From: Candidatus Anderseniibacteriota bacterium
GTDB lineage: Bacteria; Patescibacteriota; Andersenbacteria; UBA10190
Assembly (NCBI GenBank): GCA_003229735.1
Contig: QIFI01000048.1
Span: forward strand, 1-5,393
Direction of reading: 5' to 3'
Length of the DNA stretch: 5,393 bases
The notes beneath the pieces are model-generated. The model did no database searches and was not told where the DNA came from. It worked only from the letters and a program-made list of their open reading frames with translations. Position 1 is the first letter of the stretch. Every line of letters starts with the position of its first letter. Shown here piece by piece: positions 1 to 5,393 of this stretch. Both the position numbers and the translations under genes were made by a program.

Positions 1-1052
1 AAATTTGCCGCCGCCAGACCAATCACATACGCCCCGCTAATGCCAAAAATCACTCCCAAAACCCCACCTACCACCCCGATAATCCCGGATTCAACTAAAA
101 ATAACATCATAATCTCATCCGCCGACGCGCCAATAGCTTTCATTACGCCAATTTGTCTGGTCCTCTCCAGCACCGAAGTATACATAGTATTCATAATCCC
201 CACTGCCCCCACCAATAATGATATTAACGCCACCACTACCAGCACCAATTCTATCACCGACAGCACATTTCCCACTAACCGATCCGCTTTGTCAGGCGTG
301 ATCACGGAAAAATCCCGGACCGACTCTTGTTGAGACAGTCGCCATTCAATATGCCGGGCCACCAGATCAATATTGGCCTCCGGACTCACCGTCACGAAAG
401 CCGAACTGGCCTTACCTCGCGCTCCGGTCAAATCCCTGAATATCTCCAGCGATATATAAACAATATTATCGCTCATCTGTTCTCCCACCTCTGACACCAT
501 TCCCACCACTTTCATTCTCCGGCCCTTGATTATGATATCGTCACCCAATGTCAGTTTTCGGTCAAATAAATTATTTCCGGCCTGATAGCCTAAAACTACT
601 TCATGAACTCGATCATCACGCGGCCACCGGCCCTTCTCCAGCTTTATTCCTTGGGATTTTTCATAAGTCTTGATGGTTTCCTCCCAAGGCGACGCGTGAA
701 CCATTGACGCCTTTTTTTCTCCTCGATATTCCATATTAAACAAGGCTATTTCCATCGGCGCCACAAACTCTACCCCTTCAATATCCTCCAATTGCATCAA
801 ATCCCGCTCCTCAAATTTCTGTCCTCCCAAAAAACCCAACAGCGGATTTGTTTCCTTACCCGGATATATCTGGATTAATTCTGACCCAAACATTTGCAAT
901 GTTTGACTAACCGCTCCCTTTATACCACTGCTCAAAGATAAAATTACTACCACCAGCATCACGCCAATCACCACTCCCAGCACTGTCAGCCAACTTCGCG
1001 TCGGCCGATATCTCATTCCTTTTAACGTCAGGATAAAAAACTGCCCTACCAT
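1..1052 (-). CDS. MacB/FtsX-type ABC transporter permease, 3' end beyond the window
   Basis: Reading the minus strand from ATG at 1052 gives 350 open codons that run off the left edge without a stop, so the C-terminus is missing. The frame starts 10 bases after the ATPase stop. The N-terminal region (residues 1-42) has the MacB-type opening, a short basic segment followed by membrane helix 1 (about 21-42, with LTVLGVVIG). Residues about 45-255 form the large extracytoplasmic (MacB periplasmic core-like) domain. Helix 2 lies at about 262-287, followed by the FtsX-family cytoplasmic loop with GIMNTMYTSVLERTRQIGVM and KAIGAS (285-310), which contacts the ATPase. A further hydrophobic stretch (about 315-348) begins helix 3. 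Family members are usually about 400 residues, so about 50 residues including the last helix should lie outside. It would form the membrane dimer of the exporter with the upstream ATPase and adaptor. The region before ATG lacks a clear Shine-Dalgarno site, so translation may be coupled to the ATPase gene. Substrate unknown. Confidence 0.94.
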   Translation of the reverse strand, partial: MVGQFFILTLKGMRYRPTRSWLTVLGVVIGVMLVVVILSLSSGIKGAVSQTLQMFGSELIQIYPGKETNPLLGFLGGQKFEERDLMQLEDIEGVEFVAPMEIALFNMEYRGEKKASMVHASPWEETIKTYEKSQGIKLEKGRWPRDDRVHEVVLGYQAGNNLFDRKLTLGDDIIIKGRRMKVVGMVSEVGEQMSDNIVYISLEIFRDLTGARGKASSAFVTVSPEANIDLVARHIEWRLSQQESVRDFSVITPDKADRLVGNVLSVIELVLVVVALISLLVGAVGIMNTMYTSVLERTRQIGVMKAIGASADEIMMLFLVESGIIGVVGGVLGVIFGISGAYVIGLAAAN

Positions 1053-1062
1053 ACTTTATATA

Positions 1063-1905
1063 TTATTCCGCGTATACGGATTTATGCGCCCGATGGTCAG
1101 GCAGCAAGGCTCCATCTTTCAAAGCAATCACCTGATCCGCCTGTTCGGCAATATCCACATCATGCGTCACCACCACCAAAGTTTTACCCTGATCTTTATT
1201 TAAATCTATCAACATTTTTAACACCCGGTCACCGGTTTTCGAATCCAGGTTGCCGGTTGGCTCGTCCCCCAGAATAACCTGCGGATCATTTACCAGTGAC
1301 CTCAATAATGCCACCCGCTGCTGTTCGCCGCCGGACATTTCAGTTGGCCGATGCTTCATGCGTTCTGTTAAACCCGCGTCGGCAAAACTTTTTTTTACTT
1401 TTTCGGTCACTTTCTTTCCGCTAAATATCAAGGGTAAGGTTACATTCTCATAGGCCGTCAGCCACGATAACAAATTATACTGCTGAAAAACAAATCCAAA
1501 TTCTCCAGATCTCCGGCTGGCTCTTGTTTTCTCGCTCCATGATTCCACATCCTGGCCCCGCCAAAAAATTTTTCCTTTACTTGGTCTATCCAATAATCCC
1601 ATCATATTTAAAGCCGTGCTTTTGCCCGACCCGCTGGCCCCAATAATAGCTACGAAATCACCGGCCCAGATATTAAGATCTAGCCCCCTAAGCACCTCCG
1701 TTTTAGCCTTTCCCATCATAAAAATCTTCCATATTCCCCTCATCCTTATTAGCGGCTCCCCCGCGAACCTGTCCGGTAAATCCGCGAACCGCTTCTGGCA
1801 CGACTCACTGCAAAAATGCTTCTCCTCTCCCCCTTGTTTCGTCTTCACTTGACCCGACAACTTTGTCACGTTCATCCCGCACACCGGATCATACTTATTC
1901 TCCAT
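1063..1905 (-). CDS. ABC transporter ATPase (MacB/LolD class) with N-terminal YHS metal-binding domain
   Basis: This 280-residue protein would power the MacAB-like exporter encoded around it. Residues 1-49 are a YHS domain: DPVCGM (6-11) and HFCSESC (30-36) supply Cys9, Cys32 and Cys36, the arrangement seen in heavy-metal-handling proteins. From about residue 51 a complete ABC ATPase follows: Walker A GASGSGKST (89-97), Q-loop FVFQQ (138-142), signature MSGGEQQR (190-197, Met in place of the usual Leu), Walker B VILGDEP (210-216), D-loop NLDS and the switch histidine in VTHD (His248). The motifs and spacing match the lipoprotein-release/macrolide-export class (LolD, MacB). No part of the permease is fused to it. 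The ATG at 1905 follows the adaptor stop by 9 bases and has only a weak ribosome site. Starting there is supported because the YHS domain is intact and in frame. Metal binding is inferred from the family and not shown. Confidence 0.96.
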   Translation of the reverse strand: MENKYDPVCGMNVTKLSGQVKTKQGGEEKHFCSESCQKRFADLPDRFAGEPLIRMRGIWKIFMMGKAKTEVLRGLDLNIWAGDFVAIIGASGSGKSTALNMMGLLDRPSKGKIFWRGQDVESWSEKTRASRRSGEFGFVFQQYNLLSWLTAYENVTLPLIFSGKKVTEKVKKSFADAGLTERMKHRPTEMSGGEQQRVALLRSLVNDPQVILGDEPTGNLDSKTGDRVLKMLIDLNKDQGKTLVVVTHDVDIAEQADQVIALKDGALLPDHRAHKSVYAE

Positions 1906-1914
1906 ATAAACCGC

Positions 1915-3192
1915 TTAATCAGCCAATATGCCCACTACCTGACCGGCCGCCAACCCCTCTAACACTTCGATAAACTCTCCGTCTGATGCTCCGGTTACAA
2001 TATCTGTTTCCCTGACCTCCTCATCCTCCACCACTAACACATATTCCCGGCCGGCATTTTTTTCTACATAGAACTCGGGAATTTTTAGCACCCCGGCCCA
2101 GGTTTTAATTTTTATCACCAAATCAGCACTCATCCCGGACCGCATCAACTCCTGCCATTCATCATCCCCGAAATTCAAGGCAATTTTTACCTGATAAAAT
2201 TTATCGCCATCTTCCTCCCGGCTCCGAGGTTCAACTTCCGCCACTTGCCCGCCCCACTTGCCCTCCGGCAATGCCTCCAGCTTCATATTTACCTCGCTCC
2301 CCACTTTAATCCGGCTGATTTCCAACTCCGATACTTCGGCCTCGGCGATCAGAACTTCACTCATAATCACCACCACGCTCTGCCCTAAACTCACCACTTC
2401 ACCCTCCCGCGCATCCACTTTAGTTACTGTTCCCCCCACCGGAGCTCGTAAAACTGATTTATCTATTTTATCTTTTGCCTGCAACATGTCTGCCCGATTA
2501 TACGCCACGGTCCCGCTGGCTAATTGATCGCCCTCTTTAAGCCCGGTCAGATTAGCCGTGGACAACGACTGCCGGGCGTTTTCCTCCGCCTGGTCAGCCT
2601 GCCTCTGCGCTAAAGCATAGGCATCTTGGGCCTCCCGATAACTATTCTCTGCCGCCACCAAAGTCTGTTTAGCCTGATCATAAGTAATATCACCCTCAAT
2701 ATAATTCACCGACACTCCTTGCCAATATAATCTGGTCTCTTCCAGATACTGCTTGGCATCCAGCACTTTCCCTCGAGCCTGATTTTTCTTGCTGGCATTA
2801 ACTGCCAGCACACTTTTCAAATCCTTTTCCGCCGCCGTCTTATCCAGTCGCGCCTGCTCACGACCCGTCTCATAAACAGCTCTTTTCTTTAAGCTATCGT
2901 AAGTCGCGAATACCGTATCTAACCTGGCCAGTTGTTGACCAGCCTCAACTCTATCTCCCACCTCCACATTCACTTCCTCCACCACCCCCGCCATCGACCA
3001 GCCCAGATTATATTCCTCATCCGCCGCCAATTCTCCCCGCACCCTGACCACTTCATCAATATCCCCCCGCTCCACCGCCATTTTTACAATCTTCGGCTCT
3101 TCCACCTTAAAATAGCGCTGGTAAGACCACCACCCAACCAACCCGCCGCCGGTGATAATTACCACCAGCAAATATATAATTGATTTCTTCAT
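1915..3192 (-). CDS. MacA/HlyD-type membrane-fusion (adaptor) protein
   Basis: This 425-residue protein is the extracytoplasmic adaptor of the exporter. It has a short basic start (MKK), one membrane helix at about residues 5-22 and no lipobox cysteine, so it is a membrane-anchored rather than lipid-anchored form. The lipoyl-like domain is split in the usual way, GVVEEVNVEVGDRVEAGQ (69-86) and LRAPVGGTVTKVDAREGE (248-265). Between them lies an Ala/Lys/Glu/Gln-rich helical hairpin (about 98-215) predicted to be coiled coil. A beta-barrel domain (about 280-365) and a membrane-proximal domain (about 366-425, ending in EVLEGLAAGQVVGILAD) complete the family layout. In diderms such proteins reach an outer-membrane channel such as TolC. 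I do not see a clear RLS-type TolC-contact motif at the hairpin tip, and monoderm homologues work without TolC. Its start codon overlaps the cfa stop as ATGA, and purine-rich ribosome sites lie just upstream. Confidence 0.93.
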   Translation of the reverse strand: MKKSIIYLLVVIITGGGLVGWWSYQRYFKVEEPKIVKMAVERGDIDEVVRVRGELAADEEYNLGWSMAGVVEEVNVEVGDRVEAGQQLARLDTVFATYDSLKKRAVYETGREQARLDKTAAEKDLKSVLAVNASKKNQARGKVLDAKQYLEETRLYWQGVSVNYIEGDITYDQAKQTLVAAENSYREAQDAYALAQRQADQAEENARQSLSTANLTGLKEGDQLASGTVAYNRADMLQAKDKIDKSVLRAPVGGTVTKVDAREGEVVSLGQSVVVIMSEVLIAEAEVSELEISRIKVGSEVNMKLEALPEGKWGGQVAEVEPRSREEDGDKFYQVKIALNFGDDEWQELMRSGMSADLVIKIKTWAGVLKIPEFYVEKNAGREYVLVVEDEEVRETDIVTGASDGEFIEVLEGLAAGQVVGILAD

Positions 3193-4301
3193 ACCCTCCG
3201 ATATCCTCCCCTCACCCCATCTTTAGACAGCACCACCTGCCATAATTGATTTCTTCTCGATCTGAACATCCCGGCACTCGACATTAAATAAAATTTCCAC
3301 ATCCGATAAAATTTATCATTATAATTCGACTTTAATTCATCCCAGCCGCTCTCAAAATTACTATCCCAGGCCATCAAAGTCTTATCATAATCACTCCCGA
3401 AATTGTGCCAATCCTCCATGATAAACAATCCTTCAATTGATCCGCCAATCTGCTTTACTGAAGGCAGCATTGAATTTGGAAATATATATTTATCAAACCA
3501 CGGGTCCCCCGTCTTATGGGTAAGCCTCCCGCCAATGGTATGCAGTAAAAAAAGTCCGTCATCCTTTAGAGAATCATGCGCCACCTTCATAAATAACCGA
3601 TAATTTTTATACCCCACATGCTCAAACATGCCTATGGATACCACGTGATCAAATTTTTCACGCATCTCGCGATAATCCTCCAGCCGGGTTTCCACCGGCA
3701 AATCAGCATATAATTTATCAGCCAGTTCCTTTTGCTCTTTGGAAACAGTTGTTCCCACCGCGGTCACCCCATATTTCTCCGCCGCGTACCCGATAAAACT
3801 TCCCCAGCCGGAACCGATATCAAGTATCTTCTGCCCGGGTTTAAGATCAAGCTTGCGGCAAATAAGATCCAGCTTGGCTTCCTGCGCTTCATCTAAATTT
3901 CCGGCCTCCGGCCAGTAACCGCAAGTATACGTCAATCGTTTATCCAGCATCGTCCGATACAAATCATTACCCGCATCATAATGCTTCTCGCCTACATCAA
4001 AGGCTTTTGATTTTCTGCCCGTATTAAGCACCGCCTGCCCGGCCAGCTTCAATAATATGTCCCAATTATATTTAATGTCTTTCTCTAAATCAGCCGACAG
4101 CACCCGATAAAAGAATTCATCCAACTTGACGCAATCCCACCACTTCTCCATATACGCCTCTCCCAAACCCAATGTCCCCTGCTGTAACACCCGCCGATAC
4201 AAATTCTCATTATGAACCTGTATATCATAATCCTCACTTCCATTTATCGTAACTCCAGCCTTATCCAGCATCTTCTCTATAATTTTTCTGTCATTTTTCA
4301 T
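3189..4301 (-). CDS. cfa: Cyclopropane-fatty-acyl-phospholipid synthase
   Basis: Transfers a methylene group from S-adenosylmethionine to a cis double bond in phospholipid acyl chains, at the inner membrane surface. I place the start at ATG 4301 (370 residues, close to the 382 of E. coli Cfa); a TTG at 4319 would add six residues but overlaps the upstream gene. Numbered from this ATG, the protein has the N-terminal lipid-binding region (GLGEAYMEKWWD), KHYDAGNDLY, LTYTCGYW, SAM motif LDIGSGWG (160-167), SIGMFEHVG, FLLHTIG and MEDWHNFGSDYDKTLMAW. From memory of the E. coli structure, the bicarbonate-site residues Cys139, Glu239, His266, Ile268 and Tyr317 correspond to Cys127, Glu227, His254, Ile256 and Tyr305 here, all kept at constant offset. 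This supports true Cfa rather than a mycolic-acid methyltransferase relative. One visible change is Ser for Cys in the E. coli LDIGCGWG motif. Its 3' end encodes the ribosome site of the adaptor gene. Confidence 0.97.
   Translation of the reverse strand: MKNDRKIIEKMLDKAGVTINGSEDYDIQVHNENLYRRVLQQGTLGLGEAYMEKWWDCVKLDEFFYRVLSADLEKDIKYNWDILLKLAGQAVLNTGRKSKAFDVGEKHYDAGNDLYRTMLDKRLTYTCGYWPEAGNLDEAQEAKLDLICRKLDLKPGQKILDIGSGWGSFIGYAAEKYGVTAVGTTVSKEQKELADKLYADLPVETRLEDYREMREKFDHVVSIGMFEHVGYKNYRLFMKVAHDSLKDDGLFLLHTIGGRLTHKTGDPWFDKYIFPNSMLPSVKQIGGSIEGLFIMEDWHNFGSDYDKTLMAWDSNFESGWDELKSNYNDKFYRMWKFYLMSSAGMFRSRRNQLWQVVLSKDGVRGGYRRV
3194..3210 (-). promoter_or_regulatory. Tandem purine-rich ribosome-binding sites of the adaptor gene
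   Basis: On the minus strand, GGGAGG (3210-3205) and GGAGGG (3199-3194) precede the adaptor ATG at 3192. Neither has ideal spacing: 12 bases and about 1-2 bases. Both lie inside the last codons of cfa (the GGYRRV tail). Together with the ATGA overlap they point to coupled translation of the adaptor with cfa. This is the strongest Shine-Dalgarno-like signal seen before any start in the window. Confidence 0.6.
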
Positions 4302-4307
4302 AATTTC

Positions 4308-4313
4308 ATTATA
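4308..4313 (-). promoter_or_regulatory. Possible internal -10 element just before cfa
   Basis: A perfect TATAAT on the minus strand spans the stop codon of the oxidoreductase and ends 6 bases before the cfa ATG at 4301. That spacing is what a leaderless promoter would have, and there is no well-placed Shine-Dalgarno site for this ATG. Against it, I find no good -35 hexamer 17 bases upstream (the sequence there is about CGCGGC) and no extended -10 TG. A chance match in AT-rich DNA is quite possible. Confidence 0.2.
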
Positions 4314-5393
4314 CCCCAATTATCTGATTAGCCGCGTATAAACCGGTCAAAAAACTATCTTCCATCAAAGACAAATTATAATCAGAGGCCAGATACACGT
4401 TTTTCTCCAGCTTCTGCTTAATAAAACTATCTTTGGGGATAATCATCCCCGGATCCCAATAAATCCTTTTGACCACCTTATAATTCTCATAATACTGATA
4501 AAAATCCGGTTCAGCATTCTTTGAATAAATAATATCCGCGCCATTCTTTTGCGTCCACAGCATAAAAACATCGTGGTTCTTTGGCCTAAACACTATCGCT
4601 TTCTTATTCTGATATATATCTTTTCGCTGGCCGGTTATATAAAATGTATAAGCCTGCTGTTCAATATACGGCTTCGGCAATTCATACACTTTAGCCAATG
4701 ATTTATGCGGCGCCGCGAAAACCATATTCCTGGCCGTAAAATTACCCGCTGAACTATTCACCTTAAAAGTTCCATCTTGATTCTTTTCTACCTTAACTAC
4801 CTCACCCAGCTTTATCTTATCTTCATAACCATCCGTCAATTTCTTTACCGTGTATCTGAAATTTACAATCCAGGTATTTAGAATCACCGGAAAAAACATG
4901 CCCATATAATAAAAAGCGTTTACTTGATCCGATTCAGTAAATGCCGTAGCCGCCGTCACCGGATTACCATACAGCTCATCCAGCTCTTCCAATCCGTGTT
5001 CTTTGATAAATTCTTTAGCCGGCATCCGCCAGTATTTCAACAATACCGGATCTTCTTCAAAACACTCCTGAATTGATTTATATGGCGCCTGGGCCCGGTA
5101 TCTTAAGAAATGTCTTCTCAATTTCTTCAATATCAGCACAAATTCAATCATTTTAGGAAAATGTTTAAGACTCTTCACTGAAAAAATAGTACTCATATTC
5201 CGGCCGTCAAAAAAGAAATAATCCCGCATCAAAAGTGGTTCTCTTTTTTCCACGTACGGCAGCATATGAACATAATCCGAGGTCATATACGCCGCTCCAT
5301 AGTTCATGCAAAAACATTCCGAGGCCATCATTCTACCGCCCAGATTCTTGGAAATCAGTCGGAAATCTTTGCCCGCGTCATGCAAGCGCCTGG
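4309..5393 (-). CDS. FAD-dependent oxidoreductase (amine-oxidase-like), 5' end beyond the window
   Basis: The open frame enters from the right edge and gives 360 visible residues before TAA at 4309-4311. The visible start, RRLHDAGKDFRLI then LGGRM (17-21), is the stretch that normally follows the dinucleotide-binding GxGxxG motif, so only about 20-30 N-terminal residues should be missing. A TTG at 5385 is not a credible start. After GGR comes NYGAAYM (30-36), matching the DxGA-type FAD contact of flavin amine oxidases with Asn for Asp. Other landmarks are the flavin-fold strand GEVVKVEKNQDGTFKV (about 196-211), MVFAAPH (about 223-229) and a C-terminal FAD-contact region YLASDYNLSLMEDS (333-346), where the usual GD is SD. 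The family includes amine oxidases, carotenoid and fatty-acid desaturase-like enzymes. Being directly upstream of cfa, with a 7-base gap, suggests work on lipids, but the substrate is not readable. No membrane helix or signal peptide is evident in the visible part. Confidence 0.86.
   Translation of the reverse strand, partial: RRLHDAGKDFRLISKNLGGRMMASECFCMNYGAAYMTSDYVHMLPYVEKREPLLMRDYFFFDGRNMSTIFSVKSLKHFPKMIEFVLILKKLRRHFLRYRAQAPYKSIQECFEEDPVLLKYWRMPAKEFIKEHGLEELDELYGNPVTAATAFTESDQVNAFYYMGMFFPVILNTWIVNFRYTVKKLTDGYEDKIKLGEVVKVEKNQDGTFKVNSSAGNFTARNMVFAAPHKSLAKVYELPKPYIEQQAYTFYITGQRKDIYQNKKAIVFRPKNHDVFMLWTQKNGADIIYSKNAEPDFYQYYENYKVVKRIYWDPGMIIPKDSFIKQKLEKNVYLASDYNLSLMEDSFLTGLYAANQIIGV

Noticed and set aside
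40..333. Plus-strand open frame of 97 codons
   Set aside because: It lies opposite the well-supported permease gene, is Thr/Pro/Ile-rich as expected for an antisense shadow, and has no recognisable domain.
1053..1062. Terminator or hairpin between the ATPase and permease genes
   Set aside because: The gap is only 10 AT-rich bases with no inverted repeat, so read-through is expected.
1389..1396. Run of eight A on the coding strand inside the ATPase gene, a possible slippage site
   Set aside because: It encodes Lys-Lys within an intact frame, the ATPase motifs continue normally afterwards, and no useful alternative frame or stop-dependent product is evident.
1741..1762. Possible internal start (ATG at 1743) of the ATPase with upstream GGGGGAG, giving a form without the YHS domain
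   Set aside because: The purine run is 12 bases away, and starting at this Met would cut off part of the first beta strand of the nucleotide-binding domain, so a functional short form is unlikely.
2932..3183. Plus-strand His/Pro-rich open frame opposite the adaptor N-terminus
   Set aside because: The composition is explained by reading the complement of Val/Gly/Glu-rich adaptor codons; there is no ribosome site or family resemblance.
4309..5385. Treating the oxidoreductase as complete from TTG at 5385
   Set aside because: The frame stays open to the window edge, and the visible N-terminus begins inside the FAD-binding fold just after the expected GxGxxG, so the gene is truncated by the window.

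Overview
The window is a compact bacterial gene string. All five genes lie on the minus strand, so transcription runs from high to low coordinates, and there is no intergenic stretch longer than about 10 bases. In order of transcription they are: a flavin (FAD) oxidoreductase cut by the right edge (5393 to 4309); a cyclopropane-fatty-acyl-phospholipid synthase, cfa (4301 to 3189); a MacA/HlyD-type membrane-fusion adaptor (3192 to 1915); an ABC ATPase of the MacB/LolD class carrying an N-terminal YHS metal-binding domain (1905 to 1063); and a MacB/FtsX-type permease cut by the left edge (1052 to 1). The junctions are a 7-base gap, a 4-base ATGA overlap, a 9-base gap and a 10-base gap. With no terminator visible, this suggests a single polycistronic transcript whose promoter and last codons lie outside the window.

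The right half (about 3190-5393) is a lipid-modification pair. Cfa transfers a methylene group from S-adenosylmethionine to the double bond of an unsaturated acyl chain in a membrane phospholipid. All the active-site residues I can place by comparison with the E. coli enzyme are present. The flavoprotein belongs to the amine-oxidase/desaturase-like superfamily that is often found beside cfa genes; its substrate cannot be read from the sequence.

The left half (1-3192) is a three-gene tripartite-style exporter: adaptor, ATPase and permease. ATPase and permease are separate polypeptides, as in the YknXYZ-type systems of Firmicutes, rather than fused as in E. coli MacB. The most unusual feature is the YHS domain with three cysteines at the front of the ATPase. 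It suggests that export may respond to, or be tied to, metal ions or thiol redox state.

Together the genes look like an envelope maintenance or stress cassette: one part changes membrane lipid chemistry and the other exports a lipid, peptide or toxic compound. That link is inference from gene order. The host is a bacterium using the standard stop codons TAA and TGA. The sequence does not allow a confident lineage call; the compact operon, frequent lack of strong Shine-Dalgarno sites and stand-alone exporter would fit an uncultivated or candidate-phylum bacterium, but this is weak evidence. I saw no tRNA, rRNA, CRISPR array, insertion sequence or phage gene.
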